From G965233625 sp965233625 (GTDB taxonomy: Bacteria > Planctomycetota > Planctomycetia > Pirellulales > Pirellulaceae), in NCBI GenBank assembly GCA_965233625.1, contig OZ247499.1, forward strand, positions 1,922,001 to 1,986,000: a stretch of 64,000 nucleotides of DNA, in the 5' to 3' direction. Position numbers and translations under genes: made by a program. Shown here piece after piece: positions 52,301 through 59,634 of this stretch; position 1 is the stretch's first letter, and the number at the start of each line of letters is the position of its first letter. The notes below the pieces were generated by a model that saw only the letters and a list, made by a program, of their open reading frames with translations, was not told where the DNA came from and did not search any database.

Positions 52301-53580
52301 AGAGAGGCAGCACGCAAAGGTGGTGCAATTTGCAGTGTCACCACACCAGATTCCCAGGCGGTTCCAGTCAGTGACGCGGACGGCAACTTGAATCGGCCAT
52401 TGGTGGTTACTGGCGCCCGGCCGCTTAGCTGGATCGTGCATGGCTGGCCTGGGTTGATAACGGGCAGATCAAGCACCACTGTCTTGCCGTCGTCCTGATA
52501 GGCGAAAGGGCGTTCGACACCGTTGCACCGCGCTGACGTTAAGAGAAGCTGGCCGCTTAGTTGCATGACCAGTTCCGCGGGTGATGCTCCGTGAACATCC
52601 AGCTGGATATCCGCCTCGTAATTGAGGCCCCGCTGCGTGATTGTGTGCTGCACCTGACTACGGGAAACAACCTGGCGTGCATCGTCCGTCTGGACCGGCA
52701 CAATGGTCAGGCGGACCGTCTCTGCCGGAGATATCAACAGCAGCCAGCGGGTTTCGCCTTCGGCTGGTTCACCGGCCGCATAGCTTGCTGGATCGCTATC
52801 GTCGTCCTTGTCCCGGCTAGGAGCCTCCGTCACCACGCCAGCCGACAACTGAGGCGTGTAGCCTGCGGGCAGATCCAATGTCATCCGCGTCACCGCCGCT
52901 TGAGGCAGCCGGATATCAAAGACGTATTCTTTCTGTTGACTGCGTTTTCCCTTTAACGTCCACGCAAGGTCAACGGTGCCTGCCTTGGGCACCACCAGAA
53001 CCTGGTCGCCGGTGGGCGTCATGGCAACCTGCGCCTCGGTGGGCGGCGTACTTCGCCAGGCCGCGCTGATGATCGCCAGCCGGTTGCCCGCTAGTGGTGC
53101 GAAAGACTCGCCAGGTTGATTCAATTCCACCTGCATGCCCGCGATGCCCGTCAACTTGTCGCGTTCCCAGGTCGCATGGTAAGAAGCCTGCGTTATCCGG
53201 GCGCCAGCCGGAGCGATGCGAGACCTGGCGCGCAAAAGCTTCTTGACCAGCGCGAGATACTTCTCACGCTCCATCGGCATGTACTTCACACCGGTCGTGC
53301 GAATCAGTTCTTCCAGTAACTGGTTCTTGTGCGAGTCCGGCACCAGCACCCGCTGCAGGCGGATGTTACGTTTCTCCACGGTCCCTTCGTCGCTGCCAGC
53401 TGCGGGAGTAGGGCTGGAAGGTTCTTCGCCTTCTGATTCCGCTGGCGCAGGTTGCACCAGCGTGGTGTCTGCCGGCGCAGCGCCGTCCTGCGCGGTTAAC
53501 GGAGAGACTTGCCAGAGCAACGCGGCGAAAACGCTGAGGCAAAGCGTGATGCGAAGAAAAACATACGGGTGGCACATCAT
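46390..53580 (-). CDS. Giant exported membrane-anchored protein, two fused modules
   Basis: No database family is recognised. The 2396-aa protein begins with a signal peptide (ITLCLSVFAALLWQVSPLTA). Module 1 opens with RNIRLQRVLVPDSHK near residue 72 and is beta-rich to about 1170. A cluster of hydrophobic helices follows at about 1177-1250 (AAGWVALFLTAIAAVALL, ICLGCISAALVLAIHS). Near 1281-1302 comes an internal signal-peptide-like helix (SIVLIAMTGVFAQLQA). Module 2 then opens with KYIFVPKPVFDRML near 1325, is again beta-rich, and ends in hydrophobic helices (VGVAMAALLCVLWLLLRI; LGVLWWLMMTPAVAGLIFAF). Each half thus repeats signal, VP motif, beta-rich body, membrane helices. The ATG at 53580 overlaps the upstream gene's TGA, indicating translational coupling. 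The frame opens 128 codons earlier, but that part is out-of-frame coding of the upstream gene. Confidence 0.88.
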   Translation of the reverse strand: MMCHPYVFLRITLCLSVFAALLWQVSPLTAQDGAAPADTTLVQPAPAESEGEEPSSPTPAAGSDEGTVEKRNIRLQRVLVPDSHKNQLLEELIRTTGVKYMPMEREKYLALVKKLLRARSRIAPAGARITQASYHATWERDKLTGIAGMQVELNQPGESFAPLAGNRLAIISAAWRSTPPTEAQVAMTPTGDQVLVVPKAGTVDLAWTLKGKRSQQKEYVFDIRLPQAAVTRMTLDLPAGYTPQLSAGVVTEAPSRDKDDDSDPASYAAGEPAEGETRWLLLISPAETVRLTIVPVQTDDARQVVSRSQVQHTITQRGLNYEADIQLDVHGASPAELVMQLSGQLLLTSARCNGVERPFAYQDDGKTVVLDLPVINPGQPCTIQLSGRAPVTTNGRFKLPSASLTGTAWESGVVTLQIAPPLRAASLDLQNSVQSGYAPAEPGVDGAGYEVHRFSNTASNSGITLQLQQQAAGITAQCASSVKIGQLSTSATFVAKLSVQSQAVFATEFTVPREWIVDTASVRPAGVLDDWSITTAGLADQNVKVRLKKPIQPQRSIEVTLKMHRRVRADLLPTPAQLLELADIPAATRISRTTGVYTVAPFRILLSGDGELKRLDRQKLPAEIAGMLNVPDDAVVYQGSSDKARLRLVDEPVQYSAELESTVIVDGKTLEETHTIRCLPSAAGVSSLLVHFAETGKTPLQFSLTTGETGAFKTHQLTEEEQQSANVGSGETYQIDFDRPRTKRFSIAGVRSSKLDDSHQLPLPSLPSAVSQTGLLLIGVRNDEELDVSAGSLRTAPLPVVPPGTATQMRAAYVFDPAQTAVVSLAAAPHTCAAAWAWESYLRSRFGASSVSHRVVYKLQNEGEDSVAVKLPANATQVVIKVNGANVQPVTDSGAHVVTLPSGQLFPLVSIEFVEPVARLGRWTELSPPVISPDFPVMEHRWTVATPPGYKLKQPAASPSNGQPDALTRIFGAFYSSTAADKNGAAGLESILREAWAEEPTDTRRQNILGVLGELWLKEPETNRDEPRNWRALLQRYEEKQNAATDSRLPGLEIDSLSMHRAGITPSTPLPPPPAGRDGALFSELDYREAGAALLKQSALQLTTADAAFVLTSASTDENQKVNLPLIMEVEKWVSAAPFTSSPWVAASAPDSGAWRWNIQSDVTSIEAPGPVMVYQPAFWRAAGWVALFLTAIAAVALLRHRPLWILPVTAVGVLVAITAPDIVAPVTTGICLGCISAALVLAIHSCMEHVRNIQEQKTNATTNDDTPGDAEESQTATASFRAPASIVLIAMTGVFAQLQAEETAPKVVDYKVVFPVDEDEKPTKYIFVPKPVFDRMLSLESESTTTGDPWLISRANYSCQISRKTADGKLDVSACTARFQLNVRRRGASVSLPFSSRQLDLLPGSVLIDGASAEFAWSKDGDALEIETVETGVQELTIEFIPRTTAVAERSSFEINIPPAPIAELRVKTAEDISNLELASTLGPSRIDTTTGDLLTPLGPVKKLQMSWPQQNGGATQEPSAKQLVWLQIQPKSVLCRTATTLSAPAGKAIRTLEFEVDSRLQIAAGRSANISSIMVSPKPSPTGMKRVSLLLDRDYQAEEFSVHVSYLVTGATGTGITRLPRVEVAGCRTLRRWFAVSTGKGLEHSIQGAGQLAPQSASAFKTAWELAGAPVGASDTPDVAYAAMPLKDEYQVLTSPPADPVSATVQELLLAGSDKVHYEASIEIDAGETRNFHHAFAEMDRIRIDEATMLQGGASTPLDFATTGDGVLSVFATRPMTGVYTIRLSGELAGTQKFSRRNIWHTMLQFNNALVDQHYIDLYRYFDAKIKTSRVIKLEPNLEDTSPAPREGARIAGRWKVQASAGGSPALPRMNFEISPNRPRAECRRLVRLERTDGEWRAAMRCLGTVNRDQLDTLRIEFSPQWSAPFECEPKAKITIEPVPGSNLSRMHLEFEKPLSGDFDVRVTGGLNPASGERIAAPQIEPLDMTRVERRLLLPMRAQEQLFNWKTAGLIKDPLPAVFASEMPEGPAAAYRVVGAEPKAEIADVENIRGTPQVWLSDIYLKWSENGRATGVASFDLEPGGLEAFDLRLPPGWKMTSIYVGGAPVLAGKVHENRYRITSALRQLPQRVSVVFDADLRPGDGGWKMESPELVDIPVARQLWTIYGPQDTRQAVSETGKRVDIRQQEIFRHKAICSVVEGAADTLAESNPRDVARWHPAWVSRLMQSRSRFNRLPSIAGDAADPLDVDHRAVGERLERWAGDTSSWEAPRVAGSPVDVFVAEHRGQKPVHLAFRGTATGFTVQENHRANSWTQQLSVGVAMAALLCVLWLLLRIPNVASAAMRGRYAIGVALGVLWWLMMTPAVAGLIFAFVCCFAAVMQRTAKQTRGAGNALSSN

Positions 53581-56500
53581 GATTCGCGCCCCGCGCTGGA
53601 AGGCCGGTCGGTATACACCGTAGATTCTCCGGCGTCTTCGTGCACGCGGTCTTGAATACTGGCCGTCGCCGCCAGACTGCTGGCTTCGCGTGGCATCGTG
53701 CTGGGCATGGACGAGCCTTCCGGCACGAACACGGACGGTCCGTTTAATGGAACGGGCGATACGGCGCGCTGTACTCCCGGTCGTGAAACCAGCATCTTGA
53801 GCAACGCCATGAATCCCGTCAGCACAATGCCCACGGCCGTTGCCTGCGCCAGTTGCAGCGCCAGTTGCGGATAGAAGACGGCGAACGCCAGCAGCACGGA
53901 TGCGAACGCCATCCACACGACCGGTTGCCGCGCCTTCTCCCAGTAAATTACCAGGCCACCGCACAGCATCACCAATAGTGAGGCAGCCAGCATCATCGGG
54001 AGGCTATGTACCGTGAACAGGCTGATCCTGGCCGGGGAAGTGAAAGAGCTATACAGGTAAGTCTGCGATGTGGCTGGTGGCAGCGCCTGTTCGCTGCTCC
54101 CCGTCCATGCTTCTAATTCACGCTGTGTCATAACTTCACGCCGCGTGAGGAAAGGGTCCCAACCGGCCACCTGTTCCGCATTCATTCCAGCAGGAGTGTT
54201 CAGCACCAGTTGCTGGGCGGGAAGCACAACCTGGTAATAGAACTCCTGCGGCGGCCTGGCGCCCGCAATCTGTGGCCGCATGATGCTCCGCCAACCATTG
54301 GATGGCGTTTCTTCTTGCAGCATGTACCAGATTTCAATGACGTGCGGGCCGGCTACCGGGGGCAAAGTTACCTGCAGCCTCTCGCCGGCGACCGCCGTTG
54401 CCTGTCGGGCGCCGCCTACTGTGACCATGGCAGCCGACGCTTCAACACCTGGTGGCAGCTCCACTTCGACCTGATTGTCGTCTGTGTCAAGCACAAACAC
54501 CGCCCGGTCCCGTCGTTGCTCAGCCGCGTAAGTTGTCTGTAGCCATGCTTTCTCAACGCGAGGCGCCGTCTGTTTGACGGTCGACAACCGTAACAATTTC
54601 AATATCGCTTGTGCATGCAGCCCCGTGGCATCGAGACTGGCGGTGCGGGCGGGTGTGGATTTTCCACTCTCGCTTTTCCAGACGCCGTCTGCTGGCGTGA
54701 CTTCCCATGCAGCTGACGTCAGTTGCAGCGTGTTGTTTTCAATATCGTCCGCCACCGCCGCCGCCAGCGGCAGTACAAAATTCTTCTCCGCCCCGCCCTC
54801 ACCTTCTTCAGGCAATGCGGAGTCGTAGCGTAGCGACAATTGAAATTCGCCCAACATGCTGCGGCCCAGCAGAATGTTAAACAACTGGCCGGCGCCACTC
54901 GGCGGGGGTTCGATGTTGGCCTCAAGATCCGTTGATGCTGGTCGTTCGGGAAGCACCGTGCCAGCCGGGGCGTCGTCGGGCGGAATCACTTCCATCGCAT
55001 CAGGCACGGGCTGGATCGACGGAGACGGCAGCGCCGAGCCATTGAGTTCGATATCGCCCCCGAGCGCTTCTTCGGGCAGCCAGACCAGCAAGCTCTCGAC
55101 GGGTTCAAACTCCACGTTGAATTTCAATGTCTGCGCGACGCTGGCAGAATCTTTATTTAGTTTCACCTGCGTGTCGCTGCCGACCAGCACGCGGCGTTTG
55201 CGTTTCTGGGCGATGGACGAAAAGATCGGCGCCAGCCCGGTTCTTAACTGGTAGTACAACGCACCAGGGTTTCCCTCCACGGCATCGCGCGGAATGCTGC
55301 GGATTTGCAGTCCGGCAGAGTTGCTGGCGTCGTATTCCAGTTCGATCTCACTGGCAGGAAGCACCGTTAACGTGGCGGGAGCTGTTGTCGTGGTCTGGGG
55401 CAATGGCAGCGCCAGTCTGGTGCGGGTTTCTTCATTGCCGATGCCCGTTGCATGGCGGGCTTTAATCACCACATCAAATGCCGTGGAAGCCTGGGCGGCG
55501 CCAGGTGTGAGCGTCAGCACCAGCGGCTCAACGCTTTCCAGGCCGGTCAAAGATTGCTCGAACAGGTCTTCGGGCTGGATGCTATCGACGGTCCAGCCGG
55601 GCATGTTGATCTTCAGTTGCGAGGCGCCACGCACCTGATACCGGATGCGGGCCTCGAGCTCAGCCTCGACGGCGTCAATCTTCAGCTGATACGCGGGTTC
55701 CGCCCTTACACGTTCAGGCCGGGGGCTGACGGTCACCATAAGTTGGCAGGGTTGCTGCTGATATTCGAACCGGGCGACCACGTTGTTCTGTCGCATCGCC
55801 GCAGTTAGATCACCCGTCTGTGTCACATGGTCGGCCTGCCACTGCACATTCCAGTCACCTTGCACGGCCAGTTCGATGTAGCCCCATTGGTTGCTAGCGC
55901 CGATCACTTCGAAGCCCGCCGCGTCAACACCTTCCGCGGCCGCGCCGGGTTGCTGTTCCGTGTCGCGTCGCCGGACGGTGCGAAGATTCACTTCGACCCG
56001 TTCACTAGTTTTCCGCACCAGCGTGACCTCTGCCAGTGGCTGATCGCGCAGCCTTGGCGGCAGCTTGCGGGCCAACTTCTCTTGCTCCGACAGTTCCACC
56101 ACCGTGTAACGCTGCTGGGCGAAAGTTTCGTCGTCGGGAACCAGCCGCATTCCCGCGGGAAGACGGACCAGGAAGGAGTTGAAATCTCCACTCAGGCTGT
56201 TCACCTTCAGCGTTGCATCGCTGCGTGTGTGGAACCGCCCATCGAAACTCACCCGCAACAACGCGCTGGCTTCCAGGACGGTACGTTGCTGACCGCCGCC
56301 CTTCTTCTGTCCGGGCCGCCAACGCATCTGAAATTCGCCCCGCAGACCCAGAAATTCCAGCGAAGTCTGGCCACCTTGCGGACGTGCAGACCGGAAGACG
56401 CCGCCTTTTACGGAAGATACATCCACTCCCTGCGCGGGCACTGTCAGTTGCAGCGTGGATGTGACGGCTGAGGGCGTTTGTAGCTGCAGGCTGCGTTCTC

Positions 56501-57032
56501 CGCCAAGTTCCGTCAGTGGAACGACAAACTGCATCTCGATGGTATGGACGGCATCCACCTCACCATCGACCAGGCAGTAATAGTGCTTGTCTTCCGGCGA
56601 GTAATCGACAATGGCTTTGCCCGGCCCGCGGTAGATGGCTTCGCGTGTCAGCAATACCGAATCGAAGCGCAGGTCTACTTTCGACCAGCCCGGCTTGACC
56701 GTTTTGATCCGTAAAGTCGCAGTCAGCGTGGCGTTATCGCCGCGGACAGAGCCACGCACCGCCATGGACTGAATCGAATAGCGTTGCCCCGGGTCCGGGG
56801 CGGCAAGCTGGTTTTGCAGCTTGTACAGCTTTTCAAACTCGTCGAAGGTCAACGCCCGGAAAACGGGGATCAGCTTGCCGGTTTCTTTATCGGGCACATA
56901 GAACGTCTCTAGCCCGGCTTGCTCCACGGCGGGGGCAGGCGTCGCATCTGGTTTCGTACCTGGCTGGGCGCGCAAGCTACCTGCAGTCAGAAGGAGCAGG
57001 AGGATCGAAGCCGTAGCGATGCGGGCAAGCAA
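53577..57032 (-). CDS. Large exported membrane-anchored protein, single-module relative of the giant protein
   Basis: The 1151-aa protein has a signal peptide (ATASILLLLLTAGSLRAQ), a short Pro-rich linker, then ETFYVPDKETGKLIPVFRAL near residue 41, which resembles the VP-containing openings of both halves of the downstream protein. The body is beta-rich and acidic. Around residues 1005-1085 lie three hydrophobic helices (MMLAASLLVMLCGGLVIYW, VVWMAFASVLLAFAVFYPQL, TAVGIVLTGFMALLKMLV), with a soluble tail ending in DRPSSAGRES. The start is TTG at 57032, fixed by GAGAGGGA six bases upstream and by the signal peptide. Its stop codon overlaps the start of the giant gene. Family not recognised; surface or periplasmic location is inferred. 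Confidence 0.88.
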   Translation of the reverse strand: MLARIATASILLLLLTAGSLRAQPGTKPDATPAPAVEQAGLETFYVPDKETGKLIPVFRALTFDEFEKLYKLQNQLAAPDPGQRYSIQSMAVRGSVRGDNATLTATLRIKTVKPGWSKVDLRFDSVLLTREAIYRGPGKAIVDYSPEDKHYYCLVDGEVDAVHTIEMQFVVPLTELGGERSLQLQTPSAVTSTLQLTVPAQGVDVSSVKGGVFRSARPQGGQTSLEFLGLRGEFQMRWRPGQKKGGGQQRTVLEASALLRVSFDGRFHTRSDATLKVNSLSGDFNSFLVRLPAGMRLVPDDETFAQQRYTVVELSEQEKLARKLPPRLRDQPLAEVTLVRKTSERVEVNLRTVRRRDTEQQPGAAAEGVDAAGFEVIGASNQWGYIELAVQGDWNVQWQADHVTQTGDLTAAMRQNNVVARFEYQQQPCQLMVTVSPRPERVRAEPAYQLKIDAVEAELEARIRYQVRGASQLKINMPGWTVDSIQPEDLFEQSLTGLESVEPLVLTLTPGAAQASTAFDVVIKARHATGIGNEETRTRLALPLPQTTTTAPATLTVLPASEIELEYDASNSAGLQIRSIPRDAVEGNPGALYYQLRTGLAPIFSSIAQKRKRRVLVGSDTQVKLNKDSASVAQTLKFNVEFEPVESLLVWLPEEALGGDIELNGSALPSPSIQPVPDAMEVIPPDDAPAGTVLPERPASTDLEANIEPPPSGAGQLFNILLGRSMLGEFQLSLRYDSALPEEGEGGAEKNFVLPLAAAVADDIENNTLQLTSAAWEVTPADGVWKSESGKSTPARTASLDATGLHAQAILKLLRLSTVKQTAPRVEKAWLQTTYAAEQRRDRAVFVLDTDDNQVEVELPPGVEASAAMVTVGGARQATAVAGERLQVTLPPVAGPHVIEIWYMLQEETPSNGWRSIMRPQIAGARPPQEFYYQVVLPAQQLVLNTPAGMNAEQVAGWDPFLTRREVMTQRELEAWTGSSEQALPPATSQTYLYSSFTSPARISLFTVHSLPMMLAASLLVMLCGGLVIYWEKARQPVVWMAFASVLLAFAVFYPQLALQLAQATAVGIVLTGFMALLKMLVSRPGVQRAVSPVPLNGPSVFVPEGSSMPSTMPREASSLAATASIQDRVHEDAGESTVYTDRPSSAGRES

Positions 57033-57108
57033 GCGAGTTCCCTCTCGGGTGTTGCGTATTCCAAGGTTGAAATGGCCGGTACGCGTGACGACGACTGGCT
57101 GTAAGTTT

Positions 57109-57137
57109 AGTATAGCTGGGCTACTGGTTTACGTCAT
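57109..57137 (-). promoter_or_regulatory. Candidate promoter of the large envelope-protein operon
   Basis: On the minus strand, ATGACG (57132-57137) lies 17 nt before TATACT (57109-57114), giving four and five consensus matches. The transcript would have a leader of about 70 nt before the TTG at 57032. Confidence 0.45.
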
Positions 57138-57228
57138 CAAAATCATGCGGGTTTAACAATTTACGCAGCCTCTCTCTGGCCCTGCATGCAGTCCGCAGGG
57201 AGTCGCCGTGTTTTTCGTTAAAAGAACT

Positions 57229-57256
57229 TTGAAGCAATGCTGTCAGCGGGTAGAAT
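57229..57256 (+). promoter_or_regulatory. Candidate promoter of the pilin-like gene cluster
   Basis: TTGAAG (57229-57234) is separated by 16 nt from TAGAAT (57251-57256). It lies about 70 nt upstream of the mini-pilin gene and is divergent from the candidate promoter at 57109-57137. Confidence 0.4.
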
Positions 57257-57327
57257 TCAGGATGAGGGGCCGGGAGCGGCAACCTCTGATTTGAAGCGGT
57301 GTTAACCTTCAAAAAACGGAATCTGCT

Positions 57328-57495
57328 TTGACCACACGCGGTAGAAAAAGACGCCGGGGCCAAGCCACACTGGATTACGTTCTGGTGTTGGGCATTGTGC
57401 TGCCTTTAGCGGCTTTTCTGTTTGCCGTGGCGCCGCGGATGATGAACCTGGTGTACGAAATGACGGCAGTGCTGTTTTCCTGGCCGTTTATGTAG
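57328..57495 (+). CDS. Mini-pilin-like 55-aa protein
   Basis: A 55-codon frame starts at TTG (57328), with CGGAA at good spacing before it. A basic head (TTRGRKRRRG) is followed by QATLDYVLVLGIVLPLAAFL and a short tail ending in VLFSWPFM. The order basic head, Gly, five residues to an acidic residue, Tyr, then a long hydrophobic helix is that of Flp-type prepilins (G / xxxxE-Y), here with Asp in place of Glu. It is the first gene of the plus-strand cluster that encodes a prepilin peptidase, so processing by that enzyme is plausible. Membrane location is inferred. Confidence 0.72.
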   Translation: MTTRGRKRRRGQATLDYVLVLGIVLPLAAFLFAVAPRMMNLVYEMTAVLFSWPFM

Positions 57496-57659
57496 CCCGG
57501 ACAATGTGGCACGGGCTGTCGCCGTTGGCGTTGCATTGACAGTCAACGAGTAAGTATCGCGTTGTAAGTTATTGAACAGGAAGCACCTCGCTCCTTTTTC
57601 AGATTAGAGGCTGATTGCTCATCAGCATTCACACAGGCAAACCGGAACAGGGAACGAAC

Positions 57660-57890
57660 ATGAAGAACCAACCTTCCATCTGGCGGTTACTCCAGCAGAT
57701 TCATCACGACGAAGATGGCGCCGTGAGCATCGAAACGGTACTCATCATCGCCGCCATCGCGCTGCCGATTCTTATCTTTGTGGTGAAGGTCGGCTGGCCG
57801 CGTATTCAGGCCTTCTTTGACGATGGTATGACCACGCTGGAAGGTGAAGCCGCAGACGCAGCAGTGGGTGGTGCGCCGGTTGTTGATTAA
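57660..57890 (+). CDS. Flp/Tad-type pilin-like protein
   Basis: The 76-aa product has HHDEDG followed by AVSIETVLIIAAIALPILIF, which fits the class III (Flp) prepilin cleavage pattern G / AVSIE with Glu at +5. The hydrophobic helix continues to VVKVGWPRIQ and the C-terminal tail is short and acidic. The ATG at 57660 has CAGGGA seven bases upstream. It lies just before the prepilin peptidase gene. The mature protein could be a pilus subunit or a small membrane pseudopilin. Confidence 0.85.
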   Translation: MKNQPSIWRLLQQIHHDEDGAVSIETVLIIAAIALPILIFVVKVGWPRIQAFFDDGMTTLEGEAADAAVGGAPVVD

Positions 57891-57905
57891 CCCCACTGGC
57901 GTGCT

Positions 57906-58499
57906 GTGAATCTGATCGTCCTGCTTGGCTTCCTCCTGATCGCTGCCTACACCGATCTTCGATACGGCAAGGTCTTTAACAAGACAACCTACACCGGCAT
58001 GATTGTGGCTCTGCTGCTGAGCATCGCCGGAACCGCCTTGCTGATCGCCCGCAGCGAACCAGGCGTGTGGGACATCATGATCCAGCACGCCCTGTACGGC
58101 CTCATGCCGTTACCTGCCGCCCTGGTCGGGTGGCTGGCATGCGGCGTGATGATGATCATCTGCTACGTGTTTTTTCCTGGCGAAATCGGCGGCGGAGATG
58201 TAAAACTGATTGCCATGACCGGCGCGTTTCTGGGAGTGATGAGCGGGTTTGAAGCGATGTTGTGGACGTTCATTGTCGCTGCATGCGCGGCCATCATCAT
58301 CCTGATCATTCGCGTCGGCGCCTGGCAACTTTTGAAACGCTGGGGCCGTTACTTATTGTTCCTCCTGCGTTTTGCGGCCCGGCCGGCTGTTGCGGATGAA
58401 GACCGGCAGCCGTTGAAACGAGCACTTTACCTGGCGCCTTGTACGGTGGCAGGCGTGTTACTGGCCAAGTTTGACGTGTTTCTTCTCCTTGGCTGGTAG
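57906..58499 (+). CDS. Prepilin peptidase, TadV/CpaA-like (A24 family)
   Basis: This is an aspartic membrane protease that removes prepilin leaders. The two catalytic Asp motifs are AAYTDLRYGKVFN near residue 18 and GEIGGGDVKLIAMTGAFLG near residue 95 (GxGD). There are six hydrophobic helices. At 197 aa it lacks the N-terminal methylase domain of PilD, as in TadV/CpaA. The start is GTG at 57906, 15 nt after the Flp-like gene. It is the best functional anchor for reading the following genes as pseudopilins. Confidence 0.9.
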   Translation: MNLIVLLGFLLIAAYTDLRYGKVFNKTTYTGMIVALLLSIAGTALLIARSEPGVWDIMIQHALYGLMPLPAALVGWLACGVMMIICYVFFPGEIGGGDVKLIAMTGAFLGVMSGFEAMLWTFIVAACAAIIILIIRVGAWQLLKRWGRYLLFLLRFAARPAVADEDRQPLKRALYLAPCTVAGVLLAKFDVFLLLGW

Positions 58500-58539
58500 T
58501 TCCCCGTTCGTCCATTTCGCAGACATGCAAGAGGCGCCA

Positions 58540-59634
58540 ATGCAACAGCAGATCATTCTTGGCTGCCTGCCGTTCCTCCTTGCCATTGCGGGATGTCTGA
58601 CCGTTCTGGTGTTGCTGGTCCGCTTGAGCGGCTCCAGGCTGCAACTGGCGTATGTAAAGCGTTTACACCGCGACCAGCGTGGTGGCGTGCAAAGTCTAAG
58701 TTTTGTGTTGACGCTGCCATTGTTCATCATCTTCATGATGTTCATCGTGCAGCTAAGTCAGATCACCATCGGCAAAGTTGTTGTGGAATACGCGGGCTTC
58801 TCGGCTGCCCGGTCAGCGATGGTCTGGATTCCGGCGTATGTCGAAGGGGAATTCGAAACCGAAAACCGCATCAGCACGCTGGTGTATCTGGGTGAAGTCA
58901 GCGAAGCGGGCGGACCGTATTCCGTGTACGAAATTCAGCCCGGCAGCCCGAAGCACAACAAGATCACCACGGCGGCCGCGATGGCGTGCATGCCTATCTG
59001 CCCCTCACGCACAACCGGCGCCGGCCTGGATCATGTGAACATGCAGGGACTGTCCGCCATATCCCGCGCCTACCACGCCGCCGCGCCCGCTCAGGCGGCC
59101 AACAGCATGGTGGACACCCGGCTGCGGAATAAATGGGGCTACGCGCTGGCCAATACCCGCGTCCGCATTCTGATTCAGCATAAAGAAGACGAACCGCCGC
59201 TGGCCCAACACGAAGTGGGCCCGTATCTGGAGGAGTTTGAATTCAACGAAACGGGCTGGCAGGATCAGATTATTGTCACCGTCGCGCACGACTTCGCCCT
59301 ACTGCCCGGTCCGGGGCGCCTGCTGGCACGTCCGCCGCGTGTACCTGTGACGGGTGCAGTGGACGCCAATGGGCAATCGGCCCGCACGTATCAGCACAAC
59401 AGCGTTTCGCGTGCGATCCGCAATAACGCGGGAGTGTGGGTGTATCCGCTGACCTCGACGGTAAGGCTCAGCAACGAAGGCGAAAAACCACTGGTGCCGT
59501 TCATTCACCGGGTAAACGCCACCACACCACTGGTAGACACACCGCTGCCAGACGACGGCGCCACGACCGACTTCGGCGATGTGCCAACCTTCAACGCCCA
59601 GTCCTTCTCCAACGCAACAGGAGCTGCCCAGTGA
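58540..59634 (+). CDS. TadE-like pseudopilin (first)
   Basis: The protein has an N-terminal hydrophobic helix (ILGCLPFLLAIAGCLTVLVL). A second, pilin-like segment follows: YVKRLHRDQRGGVQSLSFVL, then TLPLFIIFMMFIVQLSQITI and VVEYAGFSAARSAMVWIPAY, the TadE pattern. The usual Glu at +5 of TadE is Ser here. The C-terminal 270 residues are soluble and probably outside the inner membrane. I start it at 58540 (AGAGG six bases upstream), giving 364 aa; a start at 58471 would overlap the peptidase gene. Its stop overlaps the next start (GTGA). Confidence 0.82.
   Translation: MQQQIILGCLPFLLAIAGCLTVLVLLVRLSGSRLQLAYVKRLHRDQRGGVQSLSFVLTLPLFIIFMMFIVQLSQITIGKVVVEYAGFSAARSAMVWIPAYVEGEFETENRISTLVYLGEVSEAGGPYSVYEIQPGSPKHNKITTAAAMACMPICPSRTTGAGLDHVNMQGLSAISRAYHAAAPAQAANSMVDTRLRNKWGYALANTRVRILIQHKEDEPPLAQHEVGPYLEEFEFNETGWQDQIIVTVAHDFALLPGPGRLLARPPRVPVTGAVDANGQSARTYQHNSVSRAIRNNAGVWVYPLTSTVRLSNEGEKPLVPFIHRVNATTPLVDTPLPDDGATTDFGDVPTFNAQSFSNATGAAQ

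Noticed and set aside
53581..53964. 128-codon N-terminal extension of the giant protein
   Set aside because: It is Arg/Gly-rich, precedes a clear signal peptide and is the out-of-frame reading of the upstream gene's coding sequence.
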